A DNA stretch of 55,159 bases from an uncultured Eubacteriales bacterium (GTDB lineage: Bacteria > Bacillota > Clostridia > TANB77 > CAG-508): positions 1 to 55,159 of the forward strand of contig CATKWX010000010.1 in assembly GCA_949840345.1 (NCBI GenBank), in the 5' to 3' direction. Under the pieces are notes generated by a model. That model was not told the DNA's origin. It saw only the letters and a list, made by a program, of their open reading frames with translations, and made no database searches. Shown one piece after another: positions 46,463 to 55,159 of this stretch (its first letter is position 1; each line of letters starts with the position of its first letter). A program made the position numbers and the translations under genes.

Positions 46463-46493
46463 AATATAGCCTATTTCTAAAAATGGGTTTATA

Positions 46494-46607
46494 AACCCTC
46501 AGTCACCTAACGGTGACAGCTCCCTTAGGTAAGGGAGCCAAGATGTTCCGTAAATAACTTGCCTCCCTTATTCAAGGAAGGTGGCGCGAAGTGGACTAAG
46601 GGTTCTT
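46494..46607 (+). repeat. Family E inverted-repeat element in the rpoB leader
   Basis: Ends AACCCTCAGTC and GACTAAGGGTT pair; inside are GTCACCTAACGGTGAC, GCTCCCTTAGGTAAGGGAGC and CTTGCCTCCCTTATTCAAGG. The same half-motifs lie at 10592-10762. I recognise this layout from other Clostridia genomes. The 46608-46782 remainder is AT-rich leader. Confidence 0.75.
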
Positions 46608-46782
46608 AGTATATAAATTTAAGGAAGAGGAATTAAATTTTAGAAAACCTATTAGTAAAAAATCCATTAGGGCAGTAAGGGTTTTGAACTTAATAGTTAG
46701 TTTAATATTTAAGAGGGACTTTCTTAAAGTTAATATAAATTTCTTCTGCTCAAAATTTAAATCTTGAAGGAGTTGATTCATT

Positions 46783-49700
46783 TTGTTAACAGATGTAGTA
46801 CACGAAAAGTGCGTTCGTAAAACATTTGCTAAAACAGGCGATTTCATTGAAATGCCAAATCTTATTAAAGTTCAAATTGATTCTTATGATTGGTTCATAA
46901 AGGAAGGTTTAGGAGAAGTTTTAAAAGACATTTCCCCAATTGAAGATTATTCTGGAAATCTTGTATTAGAATTTTTCGACTATTATATGGAAGAAAAAAG
47001 CAAGTACACAACAGAAGAAGCAAAAGAAAGAGATGCTACATATTCTACACGTTTACACGTTAAAGTTAGATTAATAAACCGTGAAACTGGAGAAATAAAA
47101 GAGCAAGAGATTTACCTTGGGGATTTCCCACTTATGACAGAAAGTGGAACATTTATTATAAATGGTGCAGAAAGAGTTATAGTTAGCCAGTTAGTACGTT
47201 CACCAGGATGTTACTATGGTTCAGATTACGATAAAACTGGTAAGAAGATATATACATCTACAGTTATGCCAATACGTGGTGCTTGGCTAGAATACGAAAC
47301 AGATGCTAATGACGTATTCTATGTAAGAGTTGATAGAACAAGAAAACTACCAGTTACTACTCTTTTAAGAGCTATAGGTATAGTATCTGATGAGCAAATT
47401 ATCAACCTTTTTGGAGAAGACGAAAAAATATTAGCAACTATTGCAAAAGATACTGTTAAAACAGGTGAAGAAGCATTAGTTGAAATATACAAAAAATTAA
47501 GACCAGGAGAACTTCCAACTGTTGATGCTGCAAGAAACTTATTCAATGGTTTATTCTTCGATCCAAGAAGATATGATTTAGCAAAAGTAGGAAGATATAA
47601 ATTTAATAAAAAATTAAACTTAGCACACAGAATAACAAATCAAATAGCTTTCGATACAATAGTTAATCCTGAAACTGGAGAAGTTTTAGTTGAAAAAGAT
47701 AGCGTTATATCAAAAGAAGTTGCAACAGATATTCAAAATTCTGGAATAAACATTGTTGATGTAAAAGTTGATAACAAAAAAGTTAGAATTATAGGAAACG
47801 GAACAGTTGATATTAAAGCTTTTGTAGACATTGACTTAAGCGACTTACATATAAAAGAATTAGTTAATTATGAAGTATTAAAAAATATAATAGACAATAC
47901 AAATAAAAAAGATTTAAAGAAAGCAATTGAAGAAAGAATTAACGAATTAGTTCCAAAGCATATTGTTACAGAAGATATGATTTCTTCAATTAACTACTTA
48001 TTAAACTTACAATATGGACTAGGTAGAACAGACGATATAGACCATTTAGGAAACAGACGTATAAGATGTGTTGGTGAATTATTACAAAATCAATTTAGAA
48101 TAGGTCTTACAAGATTAGAGAGAGTTGTTAGAGAAAGAATGACAGTACAAGACTTAGATGTTGTAACACCACAAACGTTAATTAACACAAAGCCTATAAC
48201 ATCTGCAATTAGAGAGTTCTTTGGAAGCTCACAATTATCTCAATTCATGGATCAAACAAATCCATTATCTGAATTAACACATAAAAGAAGAATTTCTGCA
48301 TTAGGACCTGGTGGTTTATCTAGAGAAAGAGCTGGTTTCGAGGTAAGAGACGTTCACTATACTCACTATGGTAGATTATGCCCTATAGAATCTCCTGAAG
48401 GACCAAACATAGGACTTATATCAGCACTTTCATCATTTGCTGTAATAAATGAATATGGATTTATTGAAACACCATATAGAAAAGTTGACCCAAAAACACA
48501 TGCGGTAACAGATGAAGTTGAATATATGACAGCTGATGAAGAAGATGACTACATGATAGCTCAAGCTAGTGAGCCAAGAGACAAAAAAGAAAAATTTGTT
48601 AACAAAAAAATAAAAGTAAGATATTTAGATGAAATTATAGAAGTTCCATCAGACAAAGTTGACTACATAGACGTATCTCCAAAGCAATTAGTTTCTGTTG
48701 GTGCTGCAATGATACCTTTCTTAGAGCATGATGATGCTAACCGTGCATTAATGGGTGCAAACATGCAACGTCAAGCTGTTCCTCTTATGATTACAGATTC
48801 ACCAATAGTTGGAACAGGTATTGAATACAAAGCTGCAAAAGACTCTGCAATAGTAGTTGTAGCAAAGGAAGGCGGAGTTGTACAAAAAGTTACAGCAGAC
48901 CAAATTATAATAAAAAATGATAAAGGAAATACAGATACATATACTCTACGTAAGTTCAAAAGAACAAATGGTGGTACATGTATTAACCAAAGACCAATAG
49001 TAAGCGTAGGAGAAAAAATCAAAAAAGATGATGTTATAGCAGACGGACCATCAACACAAAATGGAGAAATGGCATTAGGAAAGAACGTGTTAATAGCATT
49101 TACAACTTGGGAAGGTTATAACTACGAGGACGCTATACTATTAAGTGAAAGATTAGTTAAAGAAGATGTTTATACATCAATACATATTGAAGAATATGAT
49201 TGCGAATGTCGTGATACAAAATTAGGACCTGAAGAAATAACAAGAGATATACCAAATATTGGTGAAGATGCTCTTAAAGATTTAGATGAATCAGGAATAA
49301 TTAGAATTGGTGCAGAAGTAAGACCAGGAGATATATTAGTTGGAAAAGTAACTCCAAAAGGAGAAACAGAACTAACAGCAGAAGAAAGATTACTTCGTGC
49401 TATATTTGGAGAAAAAGCTAGAGAAGTTAGAGATACATCTCTAAAAGTACCTCATGGAGAACAAGGAACAATAGTTGATGTAAAAATATTTACAAGAGAA
49501 AATTCTGACGAATTAGGACCTGGTGTAAACCAAGTAATAAGAGTATATATAGCTCAAAAAAGAAAAATATCTGTTGGAGACAAAATGGCTGGACGTCATG
49601 GTAACAAAGGTGTTATATCAAGAATATTGCCTGTTGAAGATATGCCATTTATGCCAGACGGAACTCCAGTAGATGTTGTATTAAACCCATTAGGCGTTCC

Positions 49701-50499
49701 TTCTCGTATGAACTTAGGTCAAGTTTTAGAAGTTCATTTAGGTGGAGCAGCACGTCTACTTGGATGGAAGGTTGCAACACCAGTATTTGATGGAGCATCA
49801 GAAGAAGACATTGAAGAACTATTAGAACAAGCTGGACTTTCAAAAAACGGAAAAACAATTCTTTATGATGGAAGAACAGGAGAGCCATTTGATAAGCCAA
49901 TAACTGTTGGTGTTATGTATATGTTAAAACTTCACCATTTAGTTGATGATAAAATACATGCTCGTTCAACTGGACCATACTCATTAGTTACACAACAACC
50001 TTTAGGTGGTAAAGCACAATTCGGTGGACAACGTTTCGGAGAAATGGAAGTTTGGGCATTAGAGGCATATGGAGCAGCGTATACTCTACAAGAAATATTA
50101 ACTGTAAAATCAGATGATGTTGTAGGAAGAGTAAAAACATATGAAGCAATAGTTAAGGGAGAAAATGTTCCAGAGCCAGGAGTACCAGAGAGCTTCAAGG
50201 TATTAATAAAAGAATTACAAAGTTTAGGACTTGATGTAAAACTATATTCAGAGGATAACCAAGAGTTAGAATTAAAAGAGAATATAGATGAAGGAATAGA
50301 CTTTAATCTAGAAGACCAAAAGAATTTATTAGGTGAAGAAGTTGCAGACCCTGAAGAGGAATACATAGAAGACGATTCAGACGCAGATACAGATACTATA
50401 TTTAGTGATGATGATATATTAACAGATGAGGACGATTTAAGCATAGACAATATAATGAACGATGAGGATTTAACCGACGAAGACATAATTGATGAATAA
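46783..50499 (+). CDS. rpoB: RNA polymerase beta subunit
   Basis: 1238 residues, TTG start with AAGGAG 10 bases upstream. All RpoB landmarks are present, including [20 protein letters not shown] and [20 protein letters not shown] of the rifampicin pocket (sensitive-type residues), [19 protein letters not shown] and the C-terminal [20 protein letters not shown]. The last ~60 residues are an unusual acidic extension ([15 protein letters not shown]...DEDIIDE). It is separated from rpoC by a 373-base repeat-filled gap, where many Firmicutes have little space. Confidence 0.97.
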   Translation: MLTDVVHEKCVRKTFAKTGDFIEMPNLIKVQIDSYDWFIKEGLGEVLKDISPIEDYSGNLVLEFFDYYMEEKSKYTTEEAKERDATYSTRLHVKVRLINRETGEIKEQEIYLGDFPLMTESGTFIINGAERVIVSQLVRSPGCYYGSDYDKTGKKIYTSTVMPIRGAWLEYETDANDVFYVRVDRTRKLPVTTLLRAIGIVSDEQIINLFGEDEKILATIAKDTVKTGEEALVEIYKKLRPGELPTVDAARNLFNGLFFDPRRYDLAKVGRYKFNKKLNLAHRITNQIAFDTIVNPETGEVLVEKDSVISKEVATDIQNSGINIVDVKVDNKKVRIIGNGTVDIKAFVDIDLSDLHIKELVNYEVLKNIIDNTNKKDLKKAIEERINELVPKHIVTEDMISSINYLLNLQYGLGRTDDIDHLGNRRIRCVGELLQNQFRIGLTRLERVVRERMTVQDLDVVTPQTLINTKPITSAIREFFGSSQLSQFMDQTNPLSELTHKRRISALGPGGLSRERAGFEVRDVHYTHYGRLCPIESPEGPNIGLISALSSFAVINEYGFIETPYRKVDPKTHAVTDEVEYMTADEEDDYMIAQASEPRDKKEKFVNKKIKVRYLDEIIEVPSDKVDYIDVSPKQLVSVGAAMIPFLEHDDANRALMGANMQRQAVPLMITDSPIVGTGIEYKAAKDSAIVVVAKEGGVVQKVTADQIIIKNDKGNTDTYTLRKFKRTNGGTCINQRPIVSVGEKIKKDDVIADGPSTQNGEMALGKNVLIAFTTWEGYNYEDAILLSERLVKEDVYTSIHIEEYDCECRDTKLGPEEITRDIPNIGEDALKDLDESGIIRIGAEVRPGDILVGKVTPKGETELTAEERLLRAIFGEKAREVRDTSLKVPHGEQGTIVDVKIFTRENSDELGPGVNQVIRVYIAQKRKISVGDKMAGRHGNKGVISRILPVEDMPFMPDGTPVDVVLNPLGVPSRMNLGQVLEVHLGGAARLLGWKVATPVFDGASEEDIEELLEQAGLSKNGKTILYDGRTGEPFDKPITVGVMYMLKLHHLVDDKIHARSTGPYSLVTQQPLGGKAQFGGQRFGEMEVWALEAYGAAYTLQEILTVKSDDVVGRVKTYEAIVKGENVPEPGVPESFKVLIKELQSLGLDVKLYSEDNQELELKENIDEGIDFNLEDQKNLLGEEVADPEEEYIEDDSDADTDTIFSDDDILTDEDDLSIDNIMNDEDLTDEDIIDE

Positions 50500-50502
50500 A
50501 CG

Positions 50503-50781
50503 TATTGCAATACTGTAGGGGCACCGTTTGTGGGAATACCCGTTAGGTTATGACACCACTGTGCCCTATGCAATGAATAATTATTTGTAGGGAACAGACC
50601 AACGTCGTTCCGCACTCCGAAGGCATATAAAAAAACAAACCAATAATTGAATAGTTTAAATATTTAACATTTTAAACAAACATAATAAAATTGTTCGAGC
50701 CGTGTACGTTTAAAATAAGGAAATATTTTAAAAAACAAAACACATTGCAAACGTTGTAGGGAACAGACCAACGTCGTTCCG
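50503..50781 (+). repeat. Family B and two family A elements between rpoB and rpoC
   Basis: 50515-50566 is family B (GGGGCACCG...GGGAATACCC...CACCACTGTGCCC). 50587-50612 and 50756-50781 are family A copies of the GGAACAGACCAACGTCGTTC type. ATTGCAA leaders precede 50515 and 50756. The gap otherwise holds AT-rich DNA. Confidence 0.8.
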
Positions 50782-50826
50782 CACTCCGAAGAAATACCCG
50801 TTAGTGAAGAATGAATAGTGAAAAGA

Positions 50827-50860
50827 GAAGAGTACAAAATTCTTCGAATTTTGAAGGGAG
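50827..50860 (+). promoter_or_regulatory. SD-proximal hairpin of rpoC
   Basis: GAAGAGTAC then AAAATTC TTC GAATTTT, then GAAGGGAG. Same arrangement as mreB, mreC and mreD with different but complementary arms; ATG is 13 bases on. Confidence 0.65.
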
Positions 50861-50872
50861 ATAAACCAAAAA

Positions 50873-53800
50873 ATGGATGAATTAGAAATTTTTGATAAAT
50901 TAAAAATTGGATTAGCATCTGATGAAAAAATAAGAGAATGGTCAAAAGGTGAAGTAAAAAAACCAGAAACTATCAATTATAGAACTTTAAAACCAGAAAA
51001 AGATGGTCTATTTTGTGAGAAAATATTTGGACCAACAAAAGACTGGGAATGTCATTGTGGTAAATACAAAAGAGTTCGTTATAAAGGAATAGTTTGTGAT
51101 AGATGTGGTGTTGAAGTTACAAAATCTAAAGTAAGACGTGAAAGAATGGGACATATAGAACTTGCAGCTCCAGTAGCACACATTTGGTATTTCAAAGGAA
51201 TACCAAGCAGAATTGCTCTAATGCTAGATATATCACCAAGAAGCTTAGAAAAAGTAATATACTTTGCATCTTATATAGTTACAGATAAAGGAACATCTGG
51301 GTTATCTAAATGTGATATTTTAAACGAAAAAGAATATCACGAAGCTGAAGAAAAATACGGAAAAGGTTCTTTTAAAGCAAGAATGGGAGCAGAAGCAATA
51401 AGAGAATTACTAGAAGAAATTGATTTAGAAAAACTATCTGAAAAACTAAAAAAAGAATTAGATAAAGCAACAGATGCAAAAAAAGCAAAAATTATAAAAA
51501 GATTAGATACAGTAGAATCATTTAGATTATCTGATAATAGACCAGAATGGATGGTTATGAACGTTATACCAGTTACACCTCCAGACATTAGACCAATGGT
51601 ACAATTAGATGGTGGTAGATTTGCAACATCAGATTTAAATGATTTATATAGAAGAGTTATAAACAGAAATAACAGACTAAAAAGATTATTAGAATTAGGT
51701 GCACCAGAAATAATTGTAAGAAACGAAAAAAGAATGTTACAAGAATCTGTAGATGCTTTAATTGATAACAGCAGACGTGGTAGACCTGTAACAGGAGCTG
51801 GAAACAGACCTTTAAAATCTTTATCAGATATGTTAAAAGGAAAACAAGGTAGATTTAGACAAAACCTTTTAGGAAAGAGAGTTGACTATTCTGGACGTTC
51901 TGTTATAGTTGTAGGACCAGAACTAAAAATTTACCAATGTGGATTACCAAAAGAAATGGCAGTAGAATTATTTAAGCCATTTGTTATGAAGGAATTAGTA
52001 GGTCGTGGATTGGCACACAATATAAAAAATGCAAAAAGAATGGTAGAAAAATTAAGACCAGAAGTATGGGATATATTAGAAGATGTTATAAAAGATCATC
52101 CTGTAATGTTAAACCGTGCTCCAACACTACATAGACTTGGTATTCAAGCATTCGAACCAGTACTAGTAGAAGGAAGAGCTATAAAACTACATCCATTAGT
52201 TTGTACAGCTTTCAACGCCGACTTCGATGGAGACCAAATGGCAGTACACGTTCCATTATCTCCAGAAGCACAAGCAGAAGCAAGATATTTAATGCTTTCT
52301 GTAAATAACCTTTTAAAACCACAAGATGGTAAACCAGTAACAGTTCCAACACAAGATATGATTTTAGGAAGTTACTATTTAACAATGCAAGTTGATGGAG
52401 AAAAAGGAGAAGGTATGTACTTCAAAGATAAAGACGAAGCATACATGGCATACCAAAACGGAGACTTAGAACTACACGCTAAAGTTAAAGTTAGAATGAC
52501 AAAAGAAATAGACGGAGAAATGAAAACTCATCCTATAGAAACAACAATAGGCAGAATTATATACAATGAAGGAATACCACAAGATTTAGGATTTGTAGAT
52601 AGAACAAATTACGAAGATAAATTTAGACTTGAAATTGAATTCCCAGTTATGAAAAGTAATTTAGGAAAAATAATTTCTAAATGTGTTGATACACATGGAT
52701 TATCAGTAACGGCAGAAGTTCTAGATTATATAAAATCAATAGGATATAAATATTCTACAAAAGGTGCTATAACAGTTAGCGTTGCTGACGTTGCAGTGCC
52801 AGAAGCTAAAAAGAAAATACTTGAAGATTCTGAAATACAAGTAGAAGAAATATCTAAACAATTCAGACGTGGTTTAATAACAGAAGATGAAAGATATTCT
52901 TCAGTTATTAAAGTATGGGAAAAAGCAACAAATGATGTTACAGACGCAATGAAAGAAAACTTTGACGACTTAAATCCAATATACATGATGGCACAATCAG
53001 GAGCCAGAGGTAACATGAACCAATTAAGACAAATCGCAGGTATGCGTGGACTTATGGCTAACACATCTGGTAAAGCGGTAGAAATACCAATTAAATCTTG
53101 CTTCAGAGAGGGATTAGACGTTCTTGAGTACTTTATTTCATCACATGGTGCTAGAAAAGGTTTAGCAGATACAGCTTTAAGAACAGCAGACTCTGGATAC
53201 TTAACAAGAAGATTAGTAGACGTAAGCCAAGACATAATAGTAAGAGAAGATGATTGTGGAACACATGAAGGAATTGAAGTAGAAGCTATAAAAGATGGAA
53301 ATCAATTAATAGAAAAACTAGAAGAAAGATTAATAGGAAGGTTCCCATTAGAAGACATTATAGATCCTAAAACAAAAGAAGTTATAGTTGATACAAACAC
53401 AATGATTACAACTAAATTAGCAGAAAAAATAGTAAATGCAGGAATAGAAAAAGTAAAAGTACGTTCAGTATTAGAATGTAGAACAAAACATGGTGTATGT
53501 AGTAAATGTTATGGAATGGGACTTGCAACTCGTCAAAGAGTAAACATAGGAGAAGCAGTAGGAATAATAGCTGCACAATCAATTGGTGAGCCTGGTACAC
53601 AGCTTACAATGAGAACATTCCATACAGGTGGTGTTGCAGGAGGAGATATTACACAAGGTTTACCTAGGGTTGAAGAGTTATTTGAAGCTAGAAAGCCAAA
53701 GGGATTAGCAGTAATTTCAGAAATTTCTGGTGTTGTATCAATTCAAGACAACAAGAAGAGAAAAGAAGTTACAGTTACAGGCAAAGACGACGCAAAAACA

Positions 53801-54397
53801 TATGTAATAAGCTTTGGATCTAAACTAAAAGTAAAAGAAGGTATGGAAATTGAAGCAGGAGATGCACTAACAGAAGGTTCAATAAATCCAAACGAAATAT
53901 TAACAATAAAAGGTGTTGAAGGTGTTCATAAATATTTAACATCTGAAGTACAAAAAGTTTATAGAAACCAAGGTGTTGATATAAACGATAAGCACATCGA
54001 AGTAATAGGAAGACAAATGCTAAAGAAAGTAAGAGTAGAAGATAATGGAGATACACCATTGTTTGCAGGTTCTTTAGTAGATATGTATGAATTCGAAGAA
54101 GAAAACAAAAAAGCAGTAGAGCAAGGTTTAAGACCAGCAGAAGGAAAAAGAGTTTTACTTGGAATTACAAAAGCATCACTTGCAACAGAAAGTTTCTTAT
54201 CTGCAGCATCATTCCAAGAGACAACAAGAGTATTAACAGAAGCTGCAATAAAAGGAAAAGTAGATTCATTGATAGGACTAAAAGAAAACGTAATCATAGG
54301 TAAACTAATACCAGCAGGAACAGGAATGCTACAATATAGAAATACAAAAATCAATACAGAAGACATAGAAGAAAATGAAAACGCAACAGAAGATTAA
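50873..54397 (+). CDS. rpoC: RNA polymerase beta-prime subunit
   Basis: 1174 residues, GAAGGGAG upstream. Zinc site 1 at [20 protein letters not shown] (~60-80), the catalytic magnesium loop [12 protein letters not shown] (~448), [20 protein letters not shown] region, trigger-loop text, zinc site 2 ([20 protein letters not shown]) and [20 protein letters not shown] are all intact. Acidic residues end it ([12 protein letters not shown]). It is transcribed after rpoB, but repeats separate the two genes, so an internal start is possible. Confidence 0.97.
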   Translation: MDELEIFDKLKIGLASDEKIREWSKGEVKKPETINYRTLKPEKDGLFCEKIFGPTKDWECHCGKYKRVRYKGIVCDRCGVEVTKSKVRRERMGHIELAAPVAHIWYFKGIPSRIALMLDISPRSLEKVIYFASYIVTDKGTSGLSKCDILNEKEYHEAEEKYGKGSFKARMGAEAIRELLEEIDLEKLSEKLKKELDKATDAKKAKIIKRLDTVESFRLSDNRPEWMVMNVIPVTPPDIRPMVQLDGGRFATSDLNDLYRRVINRNNRLKRLLELGAPEIIVRNEKRMLQESVDALIDNSRRGRPVTGAGNRPLKSLSDMLKGKQGRFRQNLLGKRVDYSGRSVIVVGPELKIYQCGLPKEMAVELFKPFVMKELVGRGLAHNIKNAKRMVEKLRPEVWDILEDVIKDHPVMLNRAPTLHRLGIQAFEPVLVEGRAIKLHPLVCTAFNADFDGDQMAVHVPLSPEAQAEARYLMLSVNNLLKPQDGKPVTVPTQDMILGSYYLTMQVDGEKGEGMYFKDKDEAYMAYQNGDLELHAKVKVRMTKEIDGEMKTHPIETTIGRIIYNEGIPQDLGFVDRTNYEDKFRLEIEFPVMKSNLGKIISKCVDTHGLSVTAEVLDYIKSIGYKYSTKGAITVSVADVAVPEAKKKILEDSEIQVEEISKQFRRGLITEDERYSSVIKVWEKATNDVTDAMKENFDDLNPIYMMAQSGARGNMNQLRQIAGMRGLMANTSGKAVEIPIKSCFREGLDVLEYFISSHGARKGLADTALRTADSGYLTRRLVDVSQDIIVREDDCGTHEGIEVEAIKDGNQLIEKLEERLIGRFPLEDIIDPKTKEVIVDTNTMITTKLAEKIVNAGIEKVKVRSVLECRTKHGVCSKCYGMGLATRQRVNIGEAVGIIAAQSIGEPGTQLTMRTFHTGGVAGGDITQGLPRVEELFEARKPKGLAVISEISGVVSIQDNKKRKEVTVTGKDDAKTYVISFGSKLKVKEGMEIEAGDALTEGSINPNEILTIKGVEGVHKYLTSEVQKVYRNQGVDINDKHIEVIGRQMLKKVRVEDNGDTPLFAGSLVDMYEFEEENKKAVEQGLRPAEGKRVLLGITKASLATESFLSAASFQETTRVLTEAAIKGKVDSLIGLKENVIIGKLIPAGTGMLQYRNTKINTEDIEENENATED

Positions 54398-54398
54398 A

Positions 54399-54641
54399 GT
54401 AAGGGCGCCGTTTGTGGGAATACCCATGACTCGTGACACCACTGTGCCCTTGCCGAATGAATAGTGAATAATGAATAATTGCTTGTAAGGGCGCAGTTTA
54501 AGGGATATACCAAATTAAATCCCACACTGCGCCCTTTTGTTATGGTATAGAAGAAACGATTTTTTGTTGATATAATGGTATTTAATTGCTTGTAATAAAT
54601 ATATTGCAAACACTGTAGGGAACGACGCCCTCGCCGTTCCG
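54399..54641 (+). repeat. Two family B elements and one family A element after rpoC
   Basis: 54399-54449: GGGCGCCG ... GGGAATACCC ... CACTGTGCCC. 54484-54537: GGGCGCAGT ... ACTGCGCCC, a copy whose arms differ from other family B copies yet pair perfectly, followed by TTTTGTTATG so possibly a terminator. 54615-54641: family A, leader ATTGCAAACACT, arms GGAACGACG/CGCCGTTCC. A GAATAGTGAATAATGAATAA tract lies between. Confidence 0.8.
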
Positions 54642-54646
54642 TAAAC

Positions 54647-54680
54647 CCGTTAATTCCCTAAGAATTAACGGTTATTTTGT
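54647..54680 (+). terminator. Terminator downstream of rpoC
   Basis: CCGTTAATTC (54647-54656) and GAATTAACGG (54662-54671) form a perfect stem followed by TTATTTTGTAT. The 54681-54877 stretch that follows is AT-rich, with GTAGGGGTCTGCGGAC (family A-like) at 54831. Confidence 0.8.
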
Positions 54681-54877
54681 ATAAAAAAGGTACTTTTATT
54701 ACAAAAAAGTAATAAAAATGTAAAAAATGTACTAACAAACTTTCCGTAGAGCCATAAAGAACCTCCTAAAAAACCCTATTGCAAATAAAATAATAACTAT
54801 GTATATTAAATATATATTGATAAATGGGTGTAGGGGTCTGCGGACTTAAGCGCCCCGAATTTTAGGAGGAAAAACAA

Positions 54878-55159
54878 ATGAAGAAACTTTACCAAATAAA
54901 AAATAAAGTTATAATAATTAGCATTGCAATACTTCTTATTGCACTATGTGCTGTTTTGTGTATCTTCAAAGTACAAGCGACAAAAACAGCTAAAAACAAT
55001 ATAAGCCTAAATGCAGTAGCAGAAGGGATAAATTTACAATCTGATATTTACCATATAGAAGAAGGATATATCTCAAGAATACTACCAGAAACAACATTAA
55101 GAGACCTAAAAAACAACTTAGACAAAGAAGATATAACCATAACCAAAAAAGATGGAAAC
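54878..55159 (+). CDS. Secreted or surface protein, 3' end outside window
   Basis: 94 residues are visible from ATG 54878, with TTTTAGGAGGA 9 bases upstream. The start MKKLYQIKNKVIIISIAILL and ALCAVLCIFKVQA form a signal peptide ending near residue 33. The mature part has YHIEEGYISRILPETTLRD and LKNNLDKEDITITKKDGN, a short repeat-like domain (YISRI-PETT) common in clostridial surface proteins. It may begin another giant surface protein like the one at the start of the window. Confidence 0.7.
   Translation, partial: MKKLYQIKNKVIIISIAILLIALCAVLCIFKVQATKTAKNNISLNAVAEGINLQSDIYHIEEGYISRILPETTLRDLKNNLDKEDITITKKDGN

Overview
This window is low-GC DNA (roughly 30 percent GC by eye) with AGA-rich arginine usage, AGGAGG-type ribosome binding sites, CotF-like spore coat proteins, RadC/DUF4321/MreBCD, MecA, PgcA, PcrA and RpoB-RpoC. 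That points to an endospore-forming anaerobe of the Clostridia, most like uncultured gut lineages. It holds housekeeping genes, very large surface proteins and a conjugation-gene remnant, and its intergenic DNA is crowded with short palindromic repeats.

Layout. 1-5261: 3' part of a giant BspA-like surface protein. 5549-6100: stand-alone CdiA-CT-like nuclease. 6231-9461 (minus): phosphohexomutase and a UDP-sugar pyrophosphorylase. 9674-10567: DnaJ-family protein. 10873-13803: two unknown genes and a VirD4/TraG coupling protein. 14105-17284: DUF6774 protein and an SbcD/SbcC-like (YhaO/YhaN) pair. 17581-20263: prfA, ZIP transporter, small phosphatase. 20258-20506 (minus): probable structured RNA. 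20684-25254: pcrA, an odd small gene, two CotF-like genes, an M23 peptidase. 25522-26143 (minus): mecA. 26410-33487: DUF4321 gene, radC, mreB, mreC, mreD, mrdA, minC (elongation and septum placement). 33746-34955 (minus): three small genes. 35257-45434: two tandem membrane-anchored surface proteins. 45593-46315 (minus): acyl-ACP thioesterase. 46783-54397: rpoB and rpoC. 54878-end: start of another secreted protein.

Most striking observation. Six genes (UDP-sugar pyrophosphorylase, coupling protein, YhaN-like ATPase, mecA, and two small genes at 34130-34634 and 33746-34133) are each broken in the same way. An in-frame CGG codon sits at the break, and skipping its C (a +1 shift) lets the ribosome read a GGN glycine codon and restores the full-length family protein. 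In a by-eye scan of about 15,000 codons of believable genes, I found CGG in frame only at these six sites and once in a compositionally odd 96-residue gene. CGT, CGC and CGA are used normally. This suggests CGG is unassigned or unreadable here, and that +1 frameshifting or quadruplet CGGN decoding to glycine is tolerated or used. A systematic sequencing artefact is the main rival.

Second theme: several families of intergenic hairpins whose arms differ between copies but stay complementary, MITE-like elements with covarying terminal inverted repeats (one family carrying the hairpin nested inside it), and a hairpin placed directly before the ribosome binding site of dnaJ-like, mreB, mreC, mreD and rpoC. 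Two of the CGG shift sites lie inside hairpin copies that have entered coding sequence, linking the two themes.
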